Shown here piece by piece: positions 29,590 through 37,759 of a stretch of DNA of 39,515 nt. The notes under the pieces were generated by a model that saw only the letters and a list, made by a program, of their open reading frames with translations, had not been told where the DNA came from and ran no database searches. This DNA is from a virus. A program made the position numbers and the translations under genes. The number at the start of each line of letters is the position of its first letter. Positions within the stretch are counted from its first letter, which is position 1. Location: positions 1 through 39,515 of IMG/VR virus record IMGVR_UViG_3300027852_000093, one strand, 5' to 3'.

Positions 29590-30717
29590 ATGAATATAAC
29601 CTGGAGCACTTCGACTCGCACAATTGACGAGCTTGTGCCGTATGAACATAATCCACGCCGGCTCACGGAGAAACAGTATGAAGACCTGAAACGCTCGCTG
29701 GAGAAGTTCGACCTCGCTGAGATACCAGCGATCAACACCGATAATACGATCATCGCAGGGCATCAACGCCTCAAAATACTCCAGACGCTCGGCAGGGGCG
29801 CAGAGACTATTGATGTGCGTATCCCCAGCCGGAAACTCACCAAGAAGGAACTACAGGAATACAACATTCGCAGTAACAAGAATATGGGGGAATGGGACTT
29901 CGAGATGCTAGCGAATGCGTTTGATCAGGATGACCTCGTTGACTGGGGATTCGATGTGGGGGAGTTCGGGATAGAGGAGGAGCCAGACCGTGAGGGCCTT
30001 ACGGATGACGATGAAGTTCCTGAGGTTCAGGAGGAGCCGATTTGCAAGACCGGCGATCTATGGCAGTTAGGAGAACACCGGCTGCTGTGCGGCGATGCTA
30101 CGGTGGTGACGGATGTAGATAGGCTGATGGGGTGCGAGAAGGCTGAGTTATGTTTGGCTGATCCACCTTATGGCGTGGGGTATAAGTACAATGACTACGT
30201 GGACACAAAAGAAAACTTAGATAACATCATCAATGATGCGCTCCCACTCATTAAAGAATATGCGAAACGCGCTCTAATTACGTGCGGGAACAGTAATCAA
30301 AGGAAGTATCCGTCCCCAGATTGGACGTTGTGCTGGTTTGTCCCTGCTGGTGTAGGGCGTGGCCCATGGGGGTTTACGTGTTGGCAACCTGTACTAGCAT
30401 ACGGTGCTGATCCTTATTTAGAGAAAGGGATGGGGTCAAGGCCAGACGGATTTTCAATCACGGAAGGCGCAAGCTCGAAGGAGCATCCTGTAGCAAAACC
30501 AATGTCTGTTTGGCAATGGCTCATGGAGCGGGGGTCAATAACGGAAGGCGATGTTATCTTTGACCCATTCGGCGGCTCTGGCACCACACTGATTGCCTGC
30601 GAAAAGACGGGCCGGAAGTGCCGAATGATGGAGATCGACCCTCACTACTGCGATGTCATTGTGAAGCGGTGGGAAGACTATACAGGTAATAAGGCGGAGT
30701 TGGTGGAGAATGTCTGA
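29590..30717 (+). CDS. ParB-like domain fused to DNA adenine/cytosine-N4 methyltransferase
   Basis: The 375-residue protein starts at the ATG at 29590 with AAGGA upstream. Residues 10-100 are a ParB/sulfiredoxin-type domain (IDELVPYEHNPRRLTEKQ and IIAGHQRLKIL at 55-65). Residues 145-375 are a beta-class amino-methyltransferase: catalytic motif DPPYGVGY at 191-198 comes first, then SAM-binding FDPFGGSGTT at 324-333. The ParB part may bind DNA or nucleotide and guide the enzyme. Such fusions are common just before phage terminase genes. The gene overlaps the small terminase start by eight bases. Confidence 0.85.
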   Translation: MNITWSTSTRTIDELVPYEHNPRRLTEKQYEDLKRSLEKFDLAEIPAINTDNTIIAGHQRLKILQTLGRGAETIDVRIPSRKLTKKELQEYNIRSNKNMGEWDFEMLANAFDQDDLVDWGFDVGEFGIEEEPDREGLTDDDEVPEVQEEPICKTGDLWQLGEHRLLCGDATVVTDVDRLMGCEKAELCLADPPYGVGYKYNDYVDTKENLDNIINDALPLIKEYAKRALITCGNSNQRKYPSPDWTLCWFVPAGVGRGPWGFTCWQPVLAYGADPYLEKGMGSRPDGFSITEGASSKEHPVAKPMSVWQWLMERGSITEGDVIFDPFGGSGTTLIACEKTGRKCRMMEIDPHYCDVIVKRWEDYTGNKAELVENV

Positions 30718-31081
30718 AGACGCTGTAAAACAGCCTAGGAGACTGATAGGGACTCCCTTTCCTCCTGGGGTGTCCGGCAATCCTAATGGAAGGCCCAAGA
30801 GGCTTAATTCAATAACTACATGCGTTCAGGAGCTTCTCAATGGAGATGCGGAGAAGATCAAGGATCAATGGAATAAGTCTGGTAAGAAAACCGGCGCTCA
30901 AATAGCTGCGATAGGTATTGTGAGTAAGCTCTCAAAGGGCGACCCAGCGGTACTGAAGGAAGTTTGGCAGCGGACGGAGGGCCGTGTGCCGCAACGCCTG
31001 GAGCATACGGGGGCAGAGGGCGCGGCGATAATCACAACCCGGACAATTGTAAAGGATTATGAAGCCATTTCGGGAGATTAG
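30710..31081 (+). CDS. terS: Small terminase-like protein (DUF5681)
   Basis: The 123-residue product has the motif PPGVSGNPNGRPK near the N-terminus, typical of DUF5681 proteins, many of which are found directly before the large terminase gene. The following helices (SITTCVQELLNGDAEKIKDQ, QIAAIGIVSKLSKGDPAVLK) would form the DNA-recognition and ring part. The gene overlaps both neighbours. A role as small terminase is inferred from position and motif. Confidence 0.7.
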   Translation: MSEDAVKQPRRLIGTPFPPGVSGNPNGRPKRLNSITTCVQELLNGDAEKIKDQWNKSGKKTGAQIAAIGIVSKLSKGDPAVLKEVWQRTEGRVPQRLEHTGAEGAAIITTRTIVKDYEAISGD

Positions 31082-32327
31082 GAACGGCGAAGTAAAAATA
31101 AACCTCCACCCGGGCCAGACGAGGGCTGCGGATAGCGATGCGCGGTTCCCTTGTGTGCTGGCCGGTACGCAGTCAGGCAAGACATGCTGGGGCCCCGAAT
31201 GGGTATACGACGAGATCCAGCGAATAAATCTCCGATCTGGCCCACCCCCTCCAGGGCAGACGCATGACTTCCTCATCGTGACTGCGTCCTTTCCGCTGCT
31301 CAACCTCAAATTGCTACCCGAATTCCTCTACACATTCAAGACGCTATACAACCTTGGCGAATACGCCAAGAACGACAAGGCCTTTAATTTCCACGATGGT
31401 TCATGGCGAATAATCTTCGGCTCTGCGGATAACGCTGACTCGCTGGAATCAGCTACAGCTAAAGGCGCATGGCTGGACGAGGCAGGGCAGAAGCGATTCG
31501 GGCGGGATTCCTGGGATGCCGTGTTGCGGCGGCTATCGATCAACCGGGGTAGGGCCCTGATCACCACGACGGTGTATCTCTTCGACTGGCTCAAGTATGA
31601 GGTGCATGACAAGGCGCTCAAGGGCGACCCTGATTACGAGCTGATACAGTTCGAGAGTATCATGAACCCTGCGTTCCCGAGAGAGGAATTCGAGGATGCT
31701 AGGGCGCGACTGCCGAAGTGGAAATTCGATATGTTCTATCGCGGCGTGTATTCCAAGCCTGCGGGGATGATCTATGATGCCTTCGATGAAGACGTATGCA
31801 AGATCAAACGCTTCCCCATACCGCAGGAATGGCCTCGATATGTGGGCTGTGACTTCGGGGGCGTGAATACGGCAGCAATGTGGTATGCTAAGAATCCGGA
31901 GACTCAGAGACTGGTTGCTTATCGTGAATATCACAAGGGTGGACTGACGGCCAAGGGACACGCCATGGAATGGCTCAAGCTCTCAGAGGGCGAGGATGTG
32001 GTGTTATGGTGTGGTGGGTCCAAGTCGGAGGATCAGTGGCGTAGGGAATTCCGTAATGCAGGGATAGTCATCAAGACGCCATCAGTCAGTGATGTAGAGG
32101 TGGGCATCAACCGAGTCTATGGCTATCATGCCAAGGATGAGATCGATGTGTTTGACGATCTCCTGGGATACCTCGACGAGAAGGGCAGTTACAGCCGACA
32201 ACTGGACGACAATAACGAGCCTACAGAGAAGATCGACGACAAAGAGAAATACCACAGGATGGATGCAGAGAGGTATGTATTGAGCCAATTGTCCCAGGGC
32301 GCGAGGGTAGCATTCGGGGAGGTGTGA
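31059..32327 (+). CDS. terL: Terminase large subunit
   Basis: The 422-residue protein has Walker A AGTQSGKT at 35-42 and Walker B AWLDEA with Asp140-Glu141, the ATPase motor for packaging. The nuclease domain starts near 260 with YVGCDFGG (Asp265) and contains later acidic residues for the RNase H-like fold that cuts the concatemer. The order and size are normal for a phage large terminase. It follows the small terminase-like gene with a 23-base overlap and is followed by the portal gene. Confidence 0.9.
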   Translation: MKPFREIRNGEVKINLHPGQTRAADSDARFPCVLAGTQSGKTCWGPEWVYDEIQRINLRSGPPPPGQTHDFLIVTASFPLLNLKLLPEFLYTFKTLYNLGEYAKNDKAFNFHDGSWRIIFGSADNADSLESATAKGAWLDEAGQKRFGRDSWDAVLRRLSINRGRALITTTVYLFDWLKYEVHDKALKGDPDYELIQFESIMNPAFPREEFEDARARLPKWKFDMFYRGVYSKPAGMIYDAFDEDVCKIKRFPIPQEWPRYVGCDFGGVNTAAMWYAKNPETQRLVAYREYHKGGLTAKGHAMEWLKLSEGEDVVLWCGGSKSEDQWRREFRNAGIVIKTPSVSDVEVGINRVYGYHAKDEIDVFDDLLGYLDEKGSYSRQLDDNNEPTEKIDDKEKYHRMDAERYVLSQLSQGARVAFGEV

Positions 32328-32335
32328 GGTAGGCA

Positions 32336-34378
32336 ATGAGTGTAATAACGAGAGCTAAGGATACAATGACACGAATGAACCCCTTTGCCGCGAAGTATCG
32401 CTTCGGCGGTGTGCAGATACAGGACATGGCCTTGCCGCCTACGTGGGGTATAGACGCTTATCTACACGCCTATGGCGAGCTGGGGTGGCTGTTCCGTGGC
32501 ACATCTGTAATCGCTGATGCCGTGGCGCGGAACAAGTGGAGTTTGTACAAGGTCACAGATGGTGATCTGGATAATCGTGAGGAGGTCTCTAAGCACGTCC
32601 TCCTTGATACTATGAAGCACGTAAACCCCTTCATGACGTGGTATGAGCTGATGTATCTCCAGACCTGCTACATGGTGCTGGTAGGCGAGCAATTCCTTGT
32701 CTTCGATATGAACAACCTCGAGGTGCCAGAGCAGGTATGGCCGATTATACCAAGCCGGATGATGGTAGTCCGCGAGAATCCAGTAGATTACATCTCGTAT
32801 TATCAATACGTTTACGGCGGCACACAGATGAGGCTGGAGATCCCCGAGGTAATCCACATCAAGAATCCGAATCCTGCCAATCCCATGAGGGGCATTGGCG
32901 CAGCGCAGGCCTTGGGTACTGACCTGAGCATAGAGAAATTCGCGGGGCGGTACCAAGAGAAGGTCTATCACAATGACGCTATGCCTGGGGTAGTATACGA
33001 GGTGCAGGGCGAGATTCCTCCGAAGGAAGAGCGCGAGCAGATCATGGAGGAGTTCAAACGGGATCATGCTGGCTGGCGCAATGCGCGGAAAACGGCCTTT
33101 GCCTGGGGCGGCGCGAAGGTCCATACCTTGGCCATGACGAACAAGGAACTCGATGGCTGGAAGGAGGCGCAGAGCCGGGGGGCTAAGATCCTCAATGTCT
33201 TGGGTGTTCCGGATGTCATCGCAGGTAAGGAAGGCAGCTATAACAGGGCCACGGCAGAGATAGCGCGAGAAGAATTTGGCAGGGGCACGGTATTGCCGTA
33301 CCTGACGAAATACCGAGAGGCCTTTAATGAGCAGTGGCTTCCGCTGTACAAGCAGAATACCGGCGTGGAGCTGATGTTAGACTTCGCTGACCCAGTTCCG
33401 GAGAATGTCGAAGCCAAGACAGAGGCGGCAAACAAGGGCCTGATTGCGGGGCGCATATCCCGCAATGAGGCACGGGTAATGGCTGGTGAAGATATCATCC
33501 CCGATTACGACGTGTTCTATGTGCCCAATGCCATCACCGTGATTGAGGTGGACGATGAGCTGAAGCCCATTGAGCCAGAGGAACCAGAGGAGCCCCCGTT
33601 GATTCCCCAAGAGGAACCAGAGGAGGACGAGGAAGACGAGGAGGAAGCCTCCTTCCCCAAGGGTCGCAAATTCTTCACCTCGGAACGGCAGAAAGACGAC
33701 CATTGGAAGCAGTGGGTAGCCAAGACCGAGGAGAAGGAAAAGCCCCTTACAGAAGCATTGCAGTCTATGTTTAAGGCGCAGGAAACCGCTGCTATACGCT
33801 CTTTCCACCCTGGGGTGGCAGTTGAGGACATCTTTAACCGAAAGGATGCCGTCAACGCAGCGAAGGGCGTTCTGGGCGAATTCCTACCCACGATATTGGG
33901 TGAGGCGATAGCGGATGGCGAGAATCTAGTGAAGCCTGAGCCAGCGAAGCAGACGGAGCCGCCTATATGGGGGCCAAATGAGGATACGACGAAATGGCTC
34001 GAAAAGCGTATTGTGTGGGCGGCGATAGAGATAGGCGACGAGACGGAGTTGTTGTTGAGATCGGCGTTGAGCGCAGGGGTAGAAGCTGGCGAGGGTGCAG
34101 AAGAAATAGCCAAGCGAGTCAAGGGCGTCTTCGAGCATTGCGACAAAACCAGGGCGCTACGAATAGCCAGAACCGAGGTGATCACAGCTAGCAATATCGG
34201 CAACGAGGAAGGCTACAAACGAGCCGGCGTAGAGAAGCAGGAATGGTATGCGGCACTGGATGAGCGTATCTGTGAGATATGCGAGGGTTTGCACGGGAAT
34301 GTATACAAGATAGGTAGCGGCGACAGGGCTCCTGCTCATCCGAGTTGCCGTTGCGTGATGCTACCCGTAGTTGAATAA
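32336..34378 (+). CDS. Portal protein fused to MuF-type head morphogenesis protein
   Basis: Residues 1-400 are an HK97-type portal (TSVIADAVARNKWSLYKV, EVIHIKNPNPANPMRGIGAA, GVPDVIAGKEGSYNRATAE). An acidic linker follows at about 415-440 (EEPEEDEEDEEEASF). The C-terminal 150 residues are a MuF/SPP1 gp7-like domain, ending in RTEVITASNIGNEEGYKRAG, EICEGLHGNVYKIG and AHPSCRCVMLP. The portal forms the ring through which DNA passes; the MuF part may enter the head with DNA. The acidic stretch may mark the joint. A single 680-residue frame has no break. Confidence 0.88.
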   Translation: MSVITRAKDTMTRMNPFAAKYRFGGVQIQDMALPPTWGIDAYLHAYGELGWLFRGTSVIADAVARNKWSLYKVTDGDLDNREEVSKHVLLDTMKHVNPFMTWYELMYLQTCYMVLVGEQFLVFDMNNLEVPEQVWPIIPSRMMVVRENPVDYISYYQYVYGGTQMRLEIPEVIHIKNPNPANPMRGIGAAQALGTDLSIEKFAGRYQEKVYHNDAMPGVVYEVQGEIPPKEEREQIMEEFKRDHAGWRNARKTAFAWGGAKVHTLAMTNKELDGWKEAQSRGAKILNVLGVPDVIAGKEGSYNRATAEIAREEFGRGTVLPYLTKYREAFNEQWLPLYKQNTGVELMLDFADPVPENVEAKTEAANKGLIAGRISRNEARVMAGEDIIPDYDVFYVPNAITVIEVDDELKPIEPEEPEEPPLIPQEEPEEDEEDEEEASFPKGRKFFTSERQKDDHWKQWVAKTEEKEKPLTEALQSMFKAQETAAIRSFHPGVAVEDIFNRKDAVNAAKGVLGEFLPTILGEAIADGENLVKPEPAKQTEPPIWGPNEDTTKWLEKRIVWAAIEIGDETELLLRSALSAGVEAGEGAEEIAKRVKGVFEHCDKTRALRIARTEVITASNIGNEEGYKRAGVEKQEWYAALDERICEICEGLHGNVYKIGSGDRAPAHPSCRCVMLPVVE

Positions 34379-34386
34379 GGAGGGAT

Positions 34387-34668
34387 ATGAGCGTTTGTAA
34401 CGGATGCCAGCATGATACAGTTTGCAGGTACAAGGACCAGGTGCAGAAGTACGAGGAGCGCGCAGAGCGGATGGATTTGTGCGTACCTGAACCATTAAGC
34501 CCAGAGGTAGTGTGTAGGTATAAGCTACTGCCCTCCTACTCTATACCGTGGACGTATCCCATTCCAATATATCCAACAGAGCCGACTTGGCCTCAGATAA
34601 CATGGACCACAGGAAGCAGCGTCACAGGATATCCTTTGCCGGATGGAGTCATAAAGTGTACCGCGTAA
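34387..34668 (+). CDS. Hypothetical protein, 93 aa
   Basis: AAGGAGG lies three to five bases before the ATG. The N-terminus has CNGCQHDTVCRYKDQ and the middle has DLCVPEP and VVCRYKLL, so Cys pairs may bind metal. The C-terminal 45 residues are rich in Pro, Trp and Tyr (PWTYPIPIYPTEPTWP), a non-globular or extended segment. Position between portal and protease genes suggests a virion-related role, unproven. Confidence 0.6.
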   Translation: MSVCNGCQHDTVCRYKDQVQKYEERAERMDLCVPEPLSPEVVCRYKLLPSYSIPWTYPIPIYPTEPTWPQITWTTGSSVTGYPLPDGVIKCTA

Positions 34669-34683
34669 CACAGATAGCATAAC

Positions 34684-34712
34684 TTGACAAACCATGTAGG
34701 TTATGGTATGAA
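34684..34712 (+). promoter_or_regulatory. Candidate promoter before the DUF2292-like gene
   Basis: TTGACA (34684-34689) is followed after 17 bases by TATGAA (34707-34712). This -10 box overlaps the first possible ATG (34708). If the promoter is active, the transcript would start near 34719 and the gene would start at 34732, where GGAG lies six bases upstream. Confidence 0.45.
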
Positions 34713-34866
34713 ACAAGAGATGGAGTACGATATGTTGTGTTCCTCGAAGGAGAAGGCGCTAATAGAGCGATTGCGAGAAATAGAATCTGGTGATGCTCTC
34801 GTTATAGTGAGGAACCGCGAGCCCGTAAGGATCAAGGAGAAGACAGAGAATATCGAGTTGAGCTAA
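34708..34866 (+). CDS. DUF2292-like small protein
   Basis: The product (52 residues from 34708, or 44 from the ATG at 34732) has LIERLREIESGDALVIVRNR followed by PVRIKEKTENIEL. This is the pattern of the small DUF2292/YezD-like proteins: a helix and a beta hairpin ending in a Glu-Lys-Thr-Glu segment. Function unknown. The gene lies between a candidate promoter and an intrinsic terminator, so it may be an independent unit inside the late region, even a captured one. Confidence 0.6.
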   Translation: MKQEMEYDMLCSSKEKALIERLREIESGDALVIVRNREPVRIKEKTENIELS

Positions 34867-34894
34867 CCGAATAACGCCTGAAGAGTAGGACTCA

Positions 34895-34935
34895 GGGCAG
34901 TTTAGACGATATGTCTAGGCTGCCCTTTTTTATTT
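34895..34935 (+). terminator. Intrinsic terminator inside the head gene cluster
   Basis: GGGCAG (34895-34900) pairs with CTGCCC (34920-34925), with an inner stem AGAC/GTCT, and is followed directly by TTTTTTATTT (34926-34935). It is the clearest rho-independent terminator in the window. An upstream small stem (CCTG 34877-34880 with CAGG 34893-34896) overlaps its first bases, so two structures could compete. Confidence 0.85.
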
Positions 34936-34957
34936 GGGGATATGGAGGCGAGGCAGA

Positions 34958-35905
34958 ATGGCAGAGATGATGAGGAAGGTGCTGTACCCAGAGATTAAGG
35001 ATCTGGGTGATCGCGTTCTTGAGTTTGTAGGGTCCACGGAAGCGCAGGACAGGGACGGGGATATAATCCGAGCTTCTGGGTGGAATCTAAAGGACTTCAA
35101 GAACAACCCTGTCATTATGTGGGCTCATGACTATAGCCAGCCCCCGATTGGGCGGGCCAAGAAGGTATGGGTAGACAACAAACAACTGCGGTTCGAGGTT
35201 GAATTTGCCTCAAAGGAGACCTACGAGTTTGCCGATGTCATCTACAGGCTGGTTAAAGACGGCTATATCAAGGCCACGTCTGTAGGATTCATCCCGCGAC
35301 AGTGGGACGAGCTGACCAGTAAGGAGGGCGACCCCGATTTCGGGTGGAATCCGCTGGTCTACAAACGGCAGGATTTACTAGAGCTGTCAATTGTCCCAGT
35401 CCCCAGCAATCCGGAGGCGCTGAGAAACGCTTGGAGCAGCGGCGTTATCACTGCCAAGGAATTCAAGGCTATTACCAAGTCTGAGGGGGCAGAGGATATT
35501 ATCCAACCAACTGTACCAGACAAGTGTACGTCACAAGCAGAGATCCGAGACGAACTAGACTATGTGAAGTCCTTGATCATTGAGGGCAACCTAAACGAAG
35601 AGAACGGGGATATCACGTGGGACATAGTACGAGAGCGCATAACGGGGGGCGACATCCCCGAGGATATATTACTGAAGGTCGGAGCGGTGCTTTCGAGCAA
35701 GAACAAATCTGATCTCGGGAAGGCGCGAGAGTTGATCCAGAATGTACTGGATAGCTCCGAGCCACAGCAACCAACGCAGGAGCCGGAGAAAGAAGCGGAA
35801 GAGGTCGAGACTAAAGCTCCGGTTGTGTTGGGTGCGACTGAGCTAGCGGGGATGGTGCGTCAGGCATATCAGGGGGCGCGGGACTATCAGCTAGGCAAAG
35901 TGTAA
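34958..35905 (+). CDS. HK97-family prohead protease, with C-terminal extension
   Basis: I chose the ATG at 34958, behind GGAGGCGAGG, over an upstream in-frame start at 34934 that lies in the terminator region. Residues 1-165 hold the protease: MWAHDYSQPPIGRA (His57), IKATSVGF (Ser108) and LLELSIVPVPSNPEA (Glu132), the His-Ser and acidic pattern of this family. It cuts the capsid N-terminal domain during maturation. Residues 200-315 are helical and acidic (EPEKEAEEVETKAP) and may serve as scaffold. Confidence 0.85.
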   Translation: MAEMMRKVLYPEIKDLGDRVLEFVGSTEAQDRDGDIIRASGWNLKDFKNNPVIMWAHDYSQPPIGRAKKVWVDNKQLRFEVEFASKETYEFADVIYRLVKDGYIKATSVGFIPRQWDELTSKEGDPDFGWNPLVYKRQDLLELSIVPVPSNPEALRNAWSSGVITAKEFKAITKSEGAEDIIQPTVPDKCTSQAEIRDELDYVKSLIIEGNLNEENGDITWDIVRERITGGDIPEDILLKVGAVLSSKNKSDLGKARELIQNVLDSSEPQQPTQEPEKEAEEVETKAPVVLGATELAGMVRQAYQGARDYQLGKV

Positions 35906-35922
35906 ATAGGAGGATAAACGAA

Positions 35923-37149
35923 GTGGGTGAAACAGTAATGATTGACAGAGACGAGCTTAAGGCGATGCTCGCTGAGCACGCCGAGGCACAAATAGCCAAG
36001 GATGTGAAGTCGGAGCCAGTATTGCCGCATGGCGACCCAGGGGAGCTTGGCGTCAAGATGGGCGATAGCCCCGAGGACAAGCTCATAAAGAGCGGCAACG
36101 GCGGGTTTGAGGATATGGCGCACTTCACAAAGGAGGTTTTCCGCTCCGACACTAACAGGGGATCTGAGCGTATGCGTGACTGGGATTCAGCGGTACGGAA
36201 GACCGCAGGGTATATGCACGAAGACGGCGAGGACGGTGAGGGGCATTTGATCCCTGTTGAGTTCAAAGCAGAGATTGATAAGGTTGCCTTGGAGGAATCG
36301 ATAGCTAGGCCTCGTGTACGTGAGCTTCCGATGGCCACAGGGATACTGACGATTCCGGTGGTAAATGAGACCAGCAGGGCGTCGACCTTCTACGGCGGCG
36401 TGAATATGACCTGGGAGAATGAGGGGGCAACGGGCACTGAAACCAAGCCGACCTTTGGGAAGATCAAGCTGATAGCCAGCAAACTCAGCGGCAAGGTGTA
36501 CATCTCGGACGAGATGATGTCGGACAGCCCCATCTCTGTAGGCCCGTTGGTTAGCGGCATGTTCGGAGAGGCTCAGGCATTCATTATAGACGAGGCCATC
36601 TTGACGGGGTCAGGCGTGGGCAAACCTCTGGGAGCCTTCAGCGCAAGTAATCCGTGCTTGGTGAGCCAGGCTATAGAGTCTGGACAGTTAGCGGATACCA
36701 TCGTAACCGAGAACATCCTGAAAATGTGGATGAGGTTGCCTGCGGCCAGCAAGGGCAAGGCCATCTGGGTTGCAAACAATGATACCTTCTTGGAGTTGTC
36801 CACGCTGACTATTGCCGTGGGAACGGGGGGCGCAACCGTGGGGCTGGTGAAGGACGCTACAGAGGGAGCTTCTGCGACACTCTTGGGGAGGCCATTGTTC
36901 CTGAGCGAGAAGATGGAAACCCTGGGGGATGCCAATGACATCGGGCTCTGTGATTTGAGCAAATACTATTTCGGCACAAAGGGTAGTGCAAAGACGGCAT
37001 CGAGTACCCATGTGAGATTCATCTACGACGAGACGTGTTTCAAGTTCTCGATTCGCGTAGATGGGCAGCCGTCGCTACTGAGCGCGGTGACGCCTCGCAA
37101 GGGTGCAAATACGCTGAGTCCCTTTGTTGGACTGGCCGAGAGAGCATAA
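35923..37149 (+). CDS. HK97-fold major capsid protein
   Basis: The GTG start has AGGAGG about nine bases upstream; an in-frame ATG follows five codons later. The first 100 residues are charged and would be the delta domain removed by the protease. From about 115 the mature protein shows the family pattern: HLIPVEFKAEID, ARVRELPMATGILTIPVV-type strands, then WENEGATGTETKPTFGKIKL, SGKVYISDEMMSDSP and the spine-helix region FGEAQAFIIDEAILTGSGVG with KPLGAF. At 408 residues it has normal length. About 415 copies would form the head shell in a T=7 capsid, if the size is lambda-like. Confidence 0.9.
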   Translation: MGETVMIDRDELKAMLAEHAEAQIAKDVKSEPVLPHGDPGELGVKMGDSPEDKLIKSGNGGFEDMAHFTKEVFRSDTNRGSERMRDWDSAVRKTAGYMHEDGEDGEGHLIPVEFKAEIDKVALEESIARPRVRELPMATGILTIPVVNETSRASTFYGGVNMTWENEGATGTETKPTFGKIKLIASKLSGKVYISDEMMSDSPISVGPLVSGMFGEAQAFIIDEAILTGSGVGKPLGAFSASNPCLVSQAIESGQLADTIVTENILKMWMRLPAASKGKAIWVANNDTFLELSTLTIAVGTGGATVGLVKDATEGASATLLGRPLFLSEKMETLGDANDIGLCDLSKYYFGTKGSAKTASSTHVRFIYDETCFKFSIRVDGQPSLLSAVTPRKGANTLSPFVGLAERA

Positions 37150-37163
37150 GGAGGATATAGGAA

Positions 37164-37640
37164 ATGCCAGGACTTTTGATGGATGAACTGAATTTCTACA
37201 ACGGCAATAACCTGACGGCGCACGAGGATATATTCAACGGCGATCCGGCATCCGATGTGGTCAATATGGCCAACTACGGATCGTGCATGTTTATTATCGT
37301 GAAGAGCGCAGGGGCGGCGGGCACAGCGACAATCACCTGCGAGGCTTGTGATGACGTAACCCCCACCAACTCAGAGGCCGTAGCCTTCACGTACAAGGTC
37401 TGCACGAGCGGCAACACGTGGGGAGCTACTACGGAGGTGGCGTCAACAGGCTTCACGACTACGGCAGGCGCTAACCAGTGCTACGTGTGCGAGGTGCAAG
37501 CGGACGGGCTGTACGGCACATATGGTTTTGTACGCTGGGTTTGCACAGAGGTAGCGGATGGCGGATGTGATGGTGCGATGGTCATAGCCATGGGCAATCC
37601 ACGCTACGCCCAGGACGTACAGGTGGACGTAACGAGCTAA
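37164..37640 (+). CDS. Capsid decoration-like protein
   Basis: The 158-residue product directly follows the major capsid gene. It starts MPGLLMDELNFYNGNNLTAH and has a beta domain (TATITCEACDDVTPTNSEAV, then VASTGFTTTAGANQCYVCEV) that I recognise from proteins after capsid genes in many environmental phages. Six Cys residues are present. A role on the head surface is inferred from position and fold pattern. Confidence 0.6.
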   Translation: MPGLLMDELNFYNGNNLTAHEDIFNGDPASDVVNMANYGSCMFIIVKSAGAAGTATITCEACDDVTPTNSEAVAFTYKVCTSGNTWGATTEVASTGFTTTAGANQCYVCEVQADGLYGTYGFVRWVCTEVADGGCDGAMVIAMGNPRYAQDVQVDVTS

Positions 37641-37645
37641 AGTGG

Positions 37646-37759
37646 ATGCAACTAGCTAAGGATAAACTCAAGAGGATTGGGCAGAGGGCTAAGGCTCCTG
37701 CCCAACCTCGCAAACATAAGATGGTGACAGAACCAAAAGGGAGGAAGTCGAATGAGTGA
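37646..37759 (+). CDS. Possible small basic protein, 37 aa
   Basis: This frame fills the gap between two structural genes and its TGA overlaps the next start by eight bases. The product is very basic (MQLAKDKLKRIGQRAKAPAQ, ending KGRKSNE). There is no clear ribosome site, but the stop of the upstream gene is only five bases away, so reinitiation is possible. It may bind nucleic acid or only couple translation. Confidence 0.4.
   Translation: MQLAKDKLKRIGQRAKAPAQPRKHKMVTEPKGRKSNE

Noticed and set aside
33517-34203. Long minus-strand open frame opposite the portal-MuF gene, 228 aa
   Set aside because: The product is a Ser-rich shadow (SSSSSSSGSS) of the Glu-rich linker in the portal protein; no ribosome site and wrong orientation for the late block.
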